Notes under the pieces: generated by a model
The model's database searches: none
Told to the model about the DNA's origin: nothing
The model's input: the letters and a program-made list of their open reading frames with translations, nothing else
Made by a program: the position numbers and the translations under genes
Shown: one piece after another, positions 1 through 7,961 of the stretch
Numbering within the stretch: position 1 is the stretch's first letter
Layout of the letters: the number at the start of each line of letters is the position of its first letter
NCBI GenBank assembly: GCA_045594645.1
Contig: JAZNYY010000087.1
Coordinates: 1 to 37,322 of the forward strand
Source: Fimenecus sp045594645
GTDB lineage: Bacteria > Bacillota > Clostridia > Oscillospirales > Acutalibacteraceae
DNA length: 37,322 nt
Direction of reading: 5' to 3'

Positions 1-1173
1 CCCGAAGAAGAAATATGGACTTATAAGGTAGAGGGACTTGCAGCGCCTCATATTAACAAGCCGTATAAGCATTACGGGCTTAAAAAAGTAATTTTTGCTT
101 TGGTTATTATCGTTGCTGTTTCAATTTCATGTTATTTCAGCGTAAGAACTGTTCAGAAAGATACCTTTGAATATGAGCAGCATCAGAACGGTTATGAACT
201 TTCAAAATTCAGCAATACGGGCTATATGACTACGCTCGATATCGATTATGTTTCAAGCGTAGAATACGACCGTGAAAATGCGGATGTAAATACAAACTTT
301 AAAATTATTAAAGATGAATCAAAGATGGTTACATCAGTCGGTGCATATGCCCTCAACTGTGATGAAAAGATAAAGGTAATCAACATCGGTGCGGATGTTA
401 CCTTTGTTGACCCTAAGGCTTTTTATTCCTGCTGGGCTTTGCAGCAGATTGAAGTTGATGAGAATAACCCCAATTACTGTGATGTTGACGGTGTTCTTTA
501 TAATAAGGATATGACAGAGGTAATTTGCTATCCTTGTAATCATGACGAGTATTTAAGACAAAAATACGGTTATGAAAGAGAACTCTATCGTGACGAGGTT
601 ACACCTGAATATCAGAGAGATGTTCAGACCTATGTTGTTCCCTCAACGGTAAAAACTCTTGGTGAGCTTTGCTTTAACTACGCAAACCTGCGTGAAATCT
701 ATCTTCCAGAGGGACTTGAAACAATTGAAACTCTTGCAGTATTCAAATTGCATGAGAGAGTAGACGAATGGAGCACAACTCCTTCTCTTAAAAATGTTTA
801 TACTTATAAGACAGATAAAGTTGTTTCTGACCCGCACTTTAATTCACAGGAAGCACTTGGCGAGGTTTATCTTTCACTTCCCGAGGGCTTGAAGGTTATC
901 GGCTCTGATGCTTTCAGCTATAATCAGGAAATGACTTATGTTTATATCCCTGCAAGTGTTACAGAAATCGGTCACCACGCATTTTGGGATACTTGCTATA
1001 AGCAGGATAAACAGGTTATGGGCGTTAATGTAATGAATGTCGCTGTAACTGAAGACGAGTTCAAAGCGGTTGATACAGGCGATAACTGGAGACCGCAGTA
1101 TGACTATATGCTCTTTAAGAAAAGTATAGACATCAACTATTCAGCCGAAAGACAGCCAATGCCTGCTGAATAA
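1..1173 (+). CDS. BspA-like leucine-rich repeat membrane protein (5' partial)
   Basis: The reading frame is open from base 1, so the gene starts outside the window; 390 residues are visible. Residues about 29-47 form one hydrophobic membrane segment preceded by lysines and a short N-terminal (probably cytoplasmic) part. The rest is outside the membrane and holds irregular LRR_5 (BspA/TpLRR) units with the usual pattern of IxIGxxVTxVxxxAFxxCxxLxxI, for example around residues 110-160, 200-235 and 285-325. Such repeats fold into a curved solenoid used for surface binding. An internal TTG near base 100 could be mistaken for the start, but it would cut the membrane anchor in half. The specific ligand is unknown. 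The gene ends at a bidirectional terminator facing the fucose operon. Confidence 0.75.
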   Translation, partial: PEEEIWTYKVEGLAAPHINKPYKHYGLKKVIFALVIIVAVSISCYFSVRTVQKDTFEYEQHQNGYELSKFSNTGYMTTLDIDYVSSVEYDRENADVNTNFKIIKDESKMVTSVGAYALNCDEKIKVINIGADVTFVDPKAFYSCWALQQIEVDENNPNYCDVDGVLYNKDMTEVICYPCNHDEYLRQKYGYERELYRDEVTPEYQRDVQTYVVPSTVKTLGELCFNYANLREIYLPEGLETIETLAVFKLHERVDEWSTTPSLKNVYTYKTDKVVSDPHFNSQEALGEVYLSLPEGLKVIGSDAFSYNQEMTYVYIPASVTEIGHHAFWDTCYKQDKQVMGVNVMNVAVTEDEFKAVDTGDNWRPQYDYMLFKKSIDINYSAERQPMPAE

Positions 1174-1186
1174 AATTAAATAACAT

Positions 1187-1220
1187 AAAATACTCCGCAT
1201 CAACTGATGCGGAGTATTTT
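1187..1220. terminator. Bidirectional intrinsic terminator
   Basis: A perfect 15-16 bp inverted repeat (AAAATACTCCGCATCA against its complement, loop about 4 nt) with an A-run on the left and a T-run on the right. It sits between the convergent LRR gene and the fucose operon and can stop both. Confidence 0.9.
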
Positions 1221-1233
1221 GTTACTATTTTAT

Positions 1234-2595
1234 TTATGTGCCGAAAGATTTCTTTACAAGCTCGCGGGCATTTTCAAGTGTAAGGCTTTTATCAAGATAC
1301 ATCAATTGCACCATAATATTACCCGTTGCAGTAGCCTCGACAGGACCTGCAATAACACGCTTGCCCGTGTATTTTTCAGTAAGCGAATTAAGATAAATGT
1401 CTTTACATCCGCCACCAACAATGTTGATTACATCAATTGTCTTTCCGCTTATTTCTTCAATACCCTTAACAGCTTCATTATAAGCCCTTGCAAGTGAATG
1501 ATAAACCGAATTAATCACATCACCGATTGGTAAATCCGGCTTGCCAAGGTAGTTTCTTATAGCCTCAATCATATTATCGGGAGCTAAAAAGTCCTCAGCA
1601 TTTGGGTTAATGTATTCCGTGAAATCGCTTTCCATCGCCATTTTCATCATTTCGTCATATGTGTACTTTTTATCAAGATTTTTTCTGATACTCTGTAAAA
1701 GCCACATACCCATAATGTTTTCAAGAAAACGGTAACGGTGAAAAACTCCGCCCTCGTTGGTAAAGCCCGAGTTCATAGCCTTTTCGCAGATGACAGGTTC
1801 AGCGTTTTCTGTGCCTATAAGACTCCATGTGCCCGACGAAACATAAATTCCGTTGTCACCAACAGAGCAAGCAGCAACCGCCGACGCCGTATCGTGAGAA
1901 GCACAAAGAATAACCGTTGTGTCAAATCCGACTTCCGCCTTAACCTCGTCACTTAAATTGCCGACAACTGTACCGGGCATTGAGAGGGGAGCGAAGATTT
2001 TTTTGTCGATTCCCAATTTGTTGAGAAGCTCTTCATCTCGCTCAAATGTGTTAACATTCACAAGACCGCCCGTTGTTGTAAGGGTGTATTCATTTCTGAT
2101 TTCACCTGTGAGCTTAAATGAAAAATATTCAGGCATCATTAAGAAATATTCTGCATTATCAAGTCTTCCCGATTTTTTATCGCAGTATAACTGATAAATT
2201 GAGTTGTAATTTGTAGCTTGAATGCCTGTTAATTTATAAAGCTTGTCGCGGGGAATAATCTTGTCAACTTCTTCGGGAATTCCGAGAGTTCTTGAGTCGC
2301 GGTATGAAATAGCGGGCAAAATCTCTTTTTTATCCTTGTCAAGAAGCACATAGTCAACGCCCCAAGTGTCAATTGCAACAGTTTCGGGGTAAATTCCGCG
2401 TCTGTCACATTCTTTAAGACCATTTTTGATTTCGTTGAATAAATGCTCAATATCCCAACAAAGTGTACCGTCAATGTCGATAATTCCGTTTTCAAATCGA
2501 TAGATTTCTTCAAGTTGAAGTTTGCCGTTTTCAACATATCCTAAAATATGACGACCGCTTGAAGCACCCATATCAATAGCTAAACAATATTTCAT
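1234..2595 (-). CDS. FGGY-family sugar kinase (rhamnulokinase type), probable L-fuculokinase
   Basis: A 453-residue FGGY carbohydrate kinase. The start MKYCLAIDMGASSGR is the phosphate-1 ATP loop; IDTWGVDYVLLD near residue 80, ASHDTASAV near 235 and the GGGCKD adenosine motif near 395 all match rhamnulokinase. By sequence it is closer to RhaB than to classical E. coli FucK. Its place as the last gene of a fucI-fucA-fucU operon, with no rhaA or rhaD, argues that its real substrate is L-fuculose, giving L-fuculose-1-phosphate for FucA. The start codon overlaps the fucU stop by one base (TGATG), so translation is probably coupled. Family assignment is sure; the substrate is inferred from context and could include L-rhamnulose. 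Confidence 0.88.
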   Translation of the reverse strand: MKYCLAIDMGASSGRHILGYVENGKLQLEEIYRFENGIIDIDGTLCWDIEHLFNEIKNGLKECDRRGIYPETVAIDTWGVDYVLLDKDKKEILPAISYRDSRTLGIPEEVDKIIPRDKLYKLTGIQATNYNSIYQLYCDKKSGRLDNAEYFLMMPEYFSFKLTGEIRNEYTLTTTGGLVNVNTFERDEELLNKLGIDKKIFAPLSMPGTVVGNLSDEVKAEVGFDTTVILCASHDTASAVAACSVGDNGIYVSSGTWSLIGTENAEPVICEKAMNSGFTNEGGVFHRYRFLENIMGMWLLQSIRKNLDKKYTYDEMMKMAMESDFTEYINPNAEDFLAPDNMIEAIRNYLGKPDLPIGDVINSVYHSLARAYNEAVKGIEEISGKTIDVINIVGGGCKDIYLNSLTEKYTGKRVIAGPVEATATGNIMVQLMYLDKSLTLENARELVKKSFGT

Positions 2596-3029
2596 CAGAT
2601 AACACCCTTTTGTAAAATAAGGTTTGCATAGAGTGCAGATTCACCCGTTGCAATGATTGCGTAGCACTTTTTAGCCTCTTCATAGAAAGCAAAACGCTCA
2701 ATTTCACCAAATGTGTCTGCACCGCGGTCATCGTGCTTTTTAACGATTGACTTGTATTCGTCCCAAATGGGAGTTTCTACATCGTCACCGGGCATAACCT
2801 GCATAAGTGATACGGGCTTTTCAACATAAGTGTCAAGAGGAAATACTGTGAGAATTGCGTCGAGCATTTCTGTAGCACTGTGTCCGTCTGCACGAAGAAC
2901 TATTGCATTTTTACCCATACTCTCTGCAGGAAAATTGCCGTCAGCAATAACAATACGGTCGCTGTGTCCCATTTCGCAAAGAACTTTAAGCATTTCGGGA
3001 GAGAGAACCTTAGGAATATTCTTAAGCAT
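2595..3029 (-). CDS. fucU: L-fucose mutarotase (RbsD/FucU family)
   Basis: A 144-residue protein, the normal length of FucU. It opens with MLKNIPKVLSPEMLKVLCEMGH, containing the conserved EMGHxD motif whose histidine is catalytic in the family, followed by IVIADGNFPA and, at the C-terminus, FAFYEEAKKCYAIIATGE. FucU interconverts the alpha and beta anomers of L-fucose so that the isomerase receives the right one. It overlaps fucA (TAATG) and the downstream kinase (TGATG) by one base each, which places it firmly in the fucose operon. RbsD (ribopyranose) is the alternative within the family, but the aromatic FAFYE motif and the neighbours favour fucose. Confidence 0.92.
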   Translation of the reverse strand: MLKNIPKVLSPEMLKVLCEMGHSDRIVIADGNFPAESMGKNAIVLRADGHSATEMLDAILTVFPLDTYVEKPVSLMQVMPGDDVETPIWDEYKSIVKKHDDRGADTFGEIERFAFYEEAKKCYAIIATGESALYANLILQKGVI

Positions 3030-3727
3030 TATTTATTCTCCTCATTATAATGTTTATATCCGGGGTGCTTACCTGTAACACCGTAATAGTTTTCGCGGAG
3101 ATATAAGAGCTTGTCAATCTGTGGTCTTGAGATTTCCTGTGCACCGCCAAGAAGGTGAGCAGTAAGAGAAATCTTTGCAAAAAGCTCAAGTGTTTCCATT
3201 CTGTAGTATGCAGTAATAAGGTCACAACCAACTGTGAGTGCACCGTGATTCTGTAAAAGCATAACATCGTGCTCTTTAAGATAAGGTGCAATAGCCTCGG
3301 GCACTTCGTTTGTGCTTGGTGTACCGTAAGGAGTCAGCGGAATTGAGCCGATTGCAATAACAGTTTCAATCATTGAATATTCATCCATGCTCTTGCCTGC
3401 AACTGCATAACCTGTTGCTGTTGGTGGGTGAGCGTGTACAACCGCGCCAACATCCTCGCGCTCTTTGTAGCAACGAAGATGCATTTTAATCTCACTTGAA
3501 GGCTTGTAGGGAGCACCCTCAAGCACTTCGCCGTCAGCGTTGATAATAACAAGCTTTTCAGGTGTGATAAAGCTCTTGCTGATACCTGTTGGTGTAGCCA
3601 TAAAGTTGCCGTCGGGGAGCTTTACCGAAACATTACCGTCGTTTGCTGCAACCCAACCAAGCTGCCACATTTTATGGCAGACATCACAAACCTGCTCACG
3701 AATTTCCATATATGATAAATTTTCCAT
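3029..3727 (-). CDS. fucA: L-fuculose-1-phosphate aldolase (class II)
   Basis: A 232-residue class II aldolase/adducin-fold enzyme. It shows GWVAANDGNVSVKLPDG (phosphate loop, near residues 24-40), the catalytic glutamate in PSSEIKMHL, and zinc-binding histidines in VVHAHPPTATGYA and LLQNHGALTVG. The known reaction cleaves L-fuculose-1-P to DHAP and L-lactaldehyde in the cytosol. It lies 13 bases after fucI and overlaps fucU by one base. Enzymes of this family also cleave 5-methylthioribulose-1-P or 5-deoxyribulose-1-P in the DHAP shunt and 5-deoxyribose disposal pathways. Since mtaD-pnp-mtnA occur later in this window without their own aldolase, a double role is possible but is inference only. 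Confidence 0.93.
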   Translation of the reverse strand: MENLSYMEIREQVCDVCHKMWQLGWVAANDGNVSVKLPDGNFMATPTGISKSFITPEKLVIINADGEVLEGAPYKPSSEIKMHLRCYKEREDVGAVVHAHPPTATGYAVAGKSMDEYSMIETVIAIGSIPLTPYGTPSTNEVPEAIAPYLKEHDVMLLQNHGALTVGCDLITAYYRMETLELFAKISLTAHLLGGAQEISRPQIDKLLYLRENYYGVTGKHPGYKHYNEENK

Positions 3728-3740
3728 ATTATTTTACCTC

Positions 3741-5573
3741 TTATTTCTTGAAAAGTGGACCATAAGTCTGGCAAGCACGATAATCCTGACCCTCTTTATC
3801 CATACCAAAAGCATTCCAGCAAGCAGGACGGAAGATTTCGTCTTCGGGAACATTGTGCATACAAACAGGAATACGAAGCATTGAGCACATAGTAATAAGG
3901 TCAGCACCAATGTGTCCGTATGAAATAGCACCGTGGTTAGCGCCCCAGTTCTGCATTACTTCGTATGCAGTCTTGAAAGGTGAGCCCTCTTTACCGTCGC
4001 AACGAGGAGCAAACCAAGTGCAAGGCCATGTGGGGTTAGTTCTCTCCATAAGTGTGTCAGAAACTTCGTCGGGGAGGTTAACTGTCCAGCCCTCTGCAAT
4101 CTGAAGAACAGGACCAAGACCTTTAACAAGATTAAGTCTAATCATTGTGCAGGGCATTTCAGCCTTTGTTGTGTAATGGCTTGAGAATCCGCCACCACGG
4201 AAGTTGTCAAAGCCTGCTTCACACCAAACTGTTGCGTCTGTCATTTTCTTGATGTCTTCGTCAGTTACTTCCCACCACTTCTTCATAATTGCGTTGCCGT
4301 TTTCGTCTGTGCATTCGCCACAAGCGTCAAGACAAGCCGCACCTGAGTTGAGAAGGTGAATAATACCGTTTGATTCTTTAGCCTTACCCTCTAATTTGTA
4401 GCCTGTAACTCTTTCAGTTGCTTCGCCTGACCAGTATGTACGAACATCAGCGAAAATCTGTGCACGGTGAGTGAGCAATCTCATAAAGAGCATACCAAGA
4501 CCGTTAAGAACATCGTTTTCAGTTGCCAATGTGTATGGCTCGCGAGCACCCTCATAGTCAAATGTTGATGAAAGAAGTGCTTCGGGATAGTCACAGTTTG
4601 GCCAATGGTCTGTCCATTGTCTCTGACCCTGAAAACCGCCTGCAATTGCGTTGTGACCAACTTTTTCTTCTACGAATGCGTCGGGAAGATTTTCATTACC
4701 TGCCATCAAATCCTTGATAATGCAGTACATTTTAACTGTGAATTCCCACTGCTTTTCTTTTTCTTCGTCGGTGAATTTAATCTTGTGGTCTTTGCCTAAG
4801 AACTCAACTGATTCGGGGTTGTCATCGCGACCTTCTTTGCAGTGTTCTTTAGTCCAAGCAAGTGCCTTCTGATATTCTTCTTCGTTATAAATTCCTTCTT
4901 CCATTCGGCGAAGAATTTCAACCTCGTCAACAGATTCTACACGCATACCGAGATACGATTCCATAAAGTCTTGGTCAATAATTGAGCCTGCAATACCCAT
5001 ACACTGTGAGCCAATCTGAAGATATGACTTGCCACGCATTGTAGCGCAAGCAACAGCCGCGCGACCAAAACGAAGAAGCCTTTCTTTAACATCTTCGGGA
5101 ATTTCAGCAACCTGCTCTCTGTCTTGAACCTCGTGACCGTAAATACCGAATGCGGGAAGACCCTTCTGTGCGTGACCGGCAAGAACTGCTGCAAGATAAA
5201 CAGCTCCGGGACGCTCTGTACCGTTAAAGCCCCAAACACCCTTGATTGTGTATGGGTCCATATCCATAGTTTCTGAGCCGTAGCACCAGCAAGGTGTAAC
5301 TGAAAGAGTAATGTCAACACCTGCCTTGCGGAATTTATCCGCACAAGCCGCAGCCTCGGGCACACGACCGATTGAAGTGTCAGCCATAATAACCTTTACG
5401 GGCTCGCCGTTTGAATAGAAAAGATTTTCCTCAAACAATTTCTTTGCCGCATTAGCCATCGCCATAACCTGTTCTTCAAGGCTCTCGCGAAGCTGCATAG
5501 GTCCGCGACGACCGTCAACAATAGGACGAATACCGATTACGGGATAATCGCCGATATATCTGTTTTTAGCCAT
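3741..5573 (-). CDS. fucI: L-fucose isomerase
   Basis: A 610-residue protein, close to the 591 residues of E. coli FucI and alignable along its length by eye. Diagnostic blocks are YPVIGIRPIVDGRRGP at the start, GGFQGQRQWTDHWPN, QIFADVRTYWSGEATERVTG, EWCEAGF-like and FRGGGFSSHY stretches, GPVLQIAEGW, WGANHGAISYGHIGAD (metal-binding histidine) and GQDYRACQTYGPLFKK at the end. It converts L-fucose to L-fuculose using Mn2+, with two acidic and one histidine ligand. It is the first gene of the operon, preceded by an AGGAG-type ribosome binding site and a consensus promoter. D-arabinose is a known side substrate. Confidence 0.97.
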   Translation of the reverse strand: MAKNRYIGDYPVIGIRPIVDGRRGPMQLRESLEEQVMAMANAAKKLFEENLFYSNGEPVKVIMADTSIGRVPEAAACADKFRKAGVDITLSVTPCWCYGSETMDMDPYTIKGVWGFNGTERPGAVYLAAVLAGHAQKGLPAFGIYGHEVQDREQVAEIPEDVKERLLRFGRAAVACATMRGKSYLQIGSQCMGIAGSIIDQDFMESYLGMRVESVDEVEILRRMEEGIYNEEEYQKALAWTKEHCKEGRDDNPESVEFLGKDHKIKFTDEEKEKQWEFTVKMYCIIKDLMAGNENLPDAFVEEKVGHNAIAGGFQGQRQWTDHWPNCDYPEALLSSTFDYEGAREPYTLATENDVLNGLGMLFMRLLTHRAQIFADVRTYWSGEATERVTGYKLEGKAKESNGIIHLLNSGAACLDACGECTDENGNAIMKKWWEVTDEDIKKMTDATVWCEAGFDNFRGGGFSSHYTTKAEMPCTMIRLNLVKGLGPVLQIAEGWTVNLPDEVSDTLMERTNPTWPCTWFAPRCDGKEGSPFKTAYEVMQNWGANHGAISYGHIGADLITMCSMLRIPVCMHNVPEDEIFRPACWNAFGMDKEGQDYRACQTYGPLFKK

Positions 5574-5657
5574 AATAATTTCTCCTTTTATATAAGTATA
5601 ATTTTTTCATAAATGCAGAAAAAGAAACCAAAATATCCCTTTTACTACTTATAATTA

Positions 5658-5686
5658 AGTATATCAAATTACCAATTTTAAGTCAA
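5658..5686 (-). promoter_or_regulatory. Sigma-A promoter of the fuc operon
   Basis: On the minus strand TTGACT (5686-5681), a 17-base spacer and TATACT (5663-5658). Transcription would start near 5651, giving a leader of about 75 bases before fucI. No clear regulator gene or CRP-like site is visible beside it. Confidence 0.8.
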
Positions 5687-5714
5687 TATAATATCTCTTT
5701 AATACGATATTTTT

Positions 5715-5802
5715 CGTAGGGGTCGGCGTCCTCGACGACCCTTTAAAATATGCTCCCTCTGACGAGGGTGGTGGCAACGCGTAAGCGTTAACGGAGAGAT
5801 AG
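5715..5802 (+). repeat. Palindromic repeat cluster: GTAGGGG hairpin plus two-hairpin repeat copy A
   Basis: Two elements lie side by side. Bases 5715-5741 form a hairpin (GGGTCG ... CGACCC around a CGTCCTCGA core) that recurs at 24189-24216 with the stem changed to GGGGCG/CGCCCC, and in truncated form at 9971-9986. Bases 5752-5802 are a copy of the two-hairpin repeat: CTCCCTC-TGAC-GAGGG, then AACGC-GTAA-GCGTT, then ACGGAGAGA. The stretch between fucI and the tRNA (5574-5888) holds only these elements and two promoters. Confidence 0.75.
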
Positions 5803-5835
5803 AAAAAATGATTTTATAAAAATTTGAAAAAACTG

Positions 5836-5864
5836 TTGACTTTTTGTCGTCTTAATGTTATTAT
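5836..5864 (+). promoter_or_regulatory. Sigma-A promoter of the tRNA-Arg gene
   Basis: TTGACT (5836-5841), 17-base spacer, TATTAT (5859-5864). The predicted start, near 5871, lies about 18 bases ahead of the mature tRNA. A GC-rich CGGGCGG follows the -10 box. Confidence 0.75.
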
Positions 5865-5888
5865 ATTCGGGCGGTAAAAAGTCCGTAT

Positions 5889-5965
5889 GCGCCGGTAGCT
5901 CAGCTGGATAGAGTGTTTGGCTACGAACCAAAAGGTCGGGGGTTCGAATCCCTTCCGGCGTGCCA
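5889..5965 (+). tRNA. tRNA-Arg (anticodon ACG)
   Basis: A 77-base cloverleaf. The acceptor stem is GCGCCGG paired with CCGGCGT (one G-U pair), the D-arm is GCTC...GAGT, the anticodon stem TTTGG/CCAAA carries the loop CTACGAA with anticodon ACG, and the T-loop is TTCGAAT. The CCA end is encoded. It reads CGN arginine codons after A34-to-inosine editing. It is a single-gene unit with its own promoter and terminator. Confidence 0.97.
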
Positions 5966-6009
5966 ATAAAGACGAAATAACCCTTGCGGTTGTTTCGTCT
6001 TTATTTTTA
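5965..6009 (+). terminator. Intrinsic terminator of tRNA-Arg
   Basis: AATAAAGACGAAA pairs with TTTCGTCTTTATT around a short GC-containing loop, with a T-rich tail. It begins directly at the CCA end. Confidence 0.9.
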
Positions 6010-6109
6010 TGTTTATATGAAAGCTAATTGTGAAATCGATAGGTCGGGGGCTTGCTCCGTCGTTGACATTTAATATTTGAAATGCTATTATTACTTTGGG
6101 GTGAATGCT

Positions 6110-6577
6110 GTGAATTCAAACAATATCTGGTATAAAGCAAAACAAGTGATAATACAAACATCAGAGAATATTGCAGGCAATTTTGATATTAGCTTTGATA
6201 ATGAAATATCAGAAGAAACTAAAACAGAATTAAAAAGTTTTGTTTCTTGGGTTGAAAAGTGTTTTAATATGCCGATTACTTTATGGGTTGATTTTGAGTA
6301 TAAGCATTACTTAAAAGACCGCAACGGTAGACAGGTAGGTTATCTGTTTTATTGGTCGGATTTCGCAACTTATCCAGTATTTGATAATATAGATGACATT
6401 CCGGAAATTCGCTTGCCTGTTAGAACTGAGCATAGTACAATAGAAGAAATACTTACTTCTTTTATTGAAGCGATAACTTGTTATTTTGCTTGGATTTGTA
6501 ATGAAATTAGTGAAAACTATGTTCCCGATGAGAAAGTAGTCGAAGAAATACTTCAAGAATATTTGAAAATAAGATAA
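6110..6577 (+). CDS. Hypothetical protein (155 aa)
   Basis: I do not recognise this protein. The frame is open from a TTG at 6077, but I choose GTG 6110 because GGGGTGA lies at a suitable distance before it; GTG 6101 is another option. The protein is acidic and soluble, with no signal peptide and no clear membrane segment. An aromatic block near residues 75-95 (VGYLFYWSDFATYPVFDN) and an amphipathic C-terminal helix rich in aromatic residues (about 115-135) stand out. It is AT-rich compared with its neighbours and stands alone between a tRNA terminator and a convergent terminator. That position beside a tRNA and the base composition fit an acquired gene, but no integrase or att repeat is present. 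Confidence 0.7.
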   Translation: MNSNNIWYKAKQVIIQTSENIAGNFDISFDNEISEETKTELKSFVSWVEKCFNMPITLWVDFEYKHYLKDRNGRQVGYLFYWSDFATYPVFDNIDDIPEIRLPVRTEHSTIEEILTSFIEAITCYFAWICNEISENYVPDEKVVEEILQEYLKIR

Positions 6578-6580
6578 CTA

Positions 6581-6609
6581 AAAAGAGAGTACACCTCGTA
6601 CTCTCTTTT
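6581..6609. terminator. Bidirectional intrinsic terminator
   Basis: A perfect 12-bp stem, AAAAGAGAGTAC with GTACTCTCTTTT, around ACCTC. It is flanked by A and T runs and placed between the convergent orphan gene and the decarboxylase gene. Confidence 0.92.
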
Positions 6610-7950
6610 CTATTTCACAACTAAAATTTTCTCAATATTATATTTCTTAAACAACTCAATATGCTTTTCGGTGATTTTTTCACCACTTATCGCAATGGGT
6701 ATAGCAGGGGGGCAAGAAACCGTAGGACTTGCACATACTCTGTCAACTGCGTTTTCAACGCTGATTTCTTCACCCTCGCTGAAAATTGCCTCACGGATTG
6801 TCATTGCCCTTTTGCCGATTACAAAACTAAAAGCCTCGTCATCGTCTTTCAAGTTCAGTTCAAGATTTCTAAAAGCTGTTTTAAGTCTTTCAAAATCCTC
6901 GTCTGTATTTTGCGGAGAAATCATAAATACTATGTAATCATCGTCTGCGTATTCAGGCTCGATGCCGAATTTTCTGAAATGCTCGGCAAAATTACCCTTA
7001 TATTCTGAAAAATCCGCAGTGATTTTCAAAGGCTCATAATACTTTGGGAGTGAAGTATTCCACACACCGCATTCGAGCATAAAATCTGTAATTTCACGGC
7101 ATTTTTCTGCACATTTTTTTATATCTTCACGGATTTTTTCATCAATATATCTGTTGCATAAATCAAGTGACTGCAAAATGAGATATGACGGACTTGTCGA
7201 GCCGAAAATCGCCATTGCATTCACCGCGTTTTTCGCGAATCCGTATTTATCGTCTTTGGCAATGTGCAAATATCCGCCACCCGTAAGCACGGGAAGAGTT
7301 TTGTGTGCAGAGTCGCAACACATATCCGCCCCAAGACTTATGGGGTGTATATCCTTTTCGCAGAATTTCAAATAACTGCCGTGAGCGTTGTCAACAAGCA
7401 GGGGAATATCAAAATCTTTGCACACCTTTGATAATTCGGGGATATTCGCCATTTTGCCGAGATAATCGGGACTTGTAATATAAATCGCAAAAGGCTTTCT
7501 ATCAAGACTTTCCAGCTTTTTTCTCAAGGTATCCGCACCAAAAACGCAGCTGCACAGACTTTTTGTACGATTTGGATAAATCCACTCTACATCAGCATCT
7601 AATTTTGCCAAAGTATAGATAAATGACTTGTGAACATTTCGCCCCGCCAAAACAAACGGTCTGTGTGATTTATCTGCCCGCAAATATGCAAGATACAGCA
7701 TTGCATTTATGCTCTGACTTGACCCGCCCGCAGAGTAAATTGTTCTTGCAGTATCAAAAAGGCGAGTAGCATTTTCTTCACTTTTGCGGATTATCCCGTT
7801 CGGCGCATAAAGCTCGTCAGCACCCTTGATTTCGGTAATATCAAAGGCTTCACAGCCTAAAAAAGACACACCCTTATGACCCGGCATGTGAAGTCGGGCA
7901 GTATTACTTTTAATGTAATTCTGCACAAAGTCAAAAATTGGTGTGTCCAT
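6610..7950 (-). CDS. Orn/Lys/Arg decarboxylase-family PLP enzyme
   Basis: A 446-residue fold-type I PLP enzyme of the bacterial ornithine/lysine/arginine decarboxylase family (YaaO/SpeA-like, short form lacking the N-terminal receiver-like domain). Visible motifs are HMPGHKG at 21-27, SAGGSSQS near 73-80 (phosphate contact), the cofactor-binding DNAHGSYL near 187-194 and the Schiff-base lysine K217 in SAHKTLP. The known reactions give agmatine, cadaverine or putrescine; the substrate cannot be read from sequence. It starts 11 bases after the SCIFF maturase stop with an AAGGAAAA ribosome binding site, so it is co-transcribed with the ranthipeptide genes. A polyamine role would also create 5'-methylthioadenosine, the substrate of the salvage genes at 24977-28106. 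Confidence 0.88.
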   Translation of the reverse strand: MDTPIFDFVQNYIKSNTARLHMPGHKGVSFLGCEAFDITEIKGADELYAPNGIIRKSEENATRLFDTARTIYSAGGSSQSINAMLYLAYLRADKSHRPFVLAGRNVHKSFIYTLAKLDADVEWIYPNRTKSLCSCVFGADTLRKKLESLDRKPFAIYITSPDYLGKMANIPELSKVCKDFDIPLLVDNAHGSYLKFCEKDIHPISLGADMCCDSAHKTLPVLTGGGYLHIAKDDKYGFAKNAVNAMAIFGSTSPSYLILQSLDLCNRYIDEKIREDIKKCAEKCREITDFMLECGVWNTSLPKYYEPLKITADFSEYKGNFAEHFRKFGIEPEYADDDYIVFMISPQNTDEDFERLKTAFRNLELNLKDDDEAFSFVIGKRAMTIREAIFSEGEEISVENAVDRVCASPTVSCPPAIPIAISGEKITEKHIELFKKYNIEKILVVK

Positions 7951-7961
7951 TTTAATTTTCC

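Noticed and set aside
1234..2595. Rhamnose operon
   Set aside because: The kinase is of rhamnulokinase type, but all neighbours are fucose enzymes (FucI, FucA, FucU) and no rhaA or rhaD is present.
5574..5657. Riboswitch or T-box in the fuc leader
   Set aside because: The leader is only about 75 bases, AT-rich, with no stable stems or known motif.
5889..6577. Genomic island at tRNA-Arg
   Set aside because: There is no integrase and no repeated tRNA 3' end downstream; only one small gene separates it from core genes.
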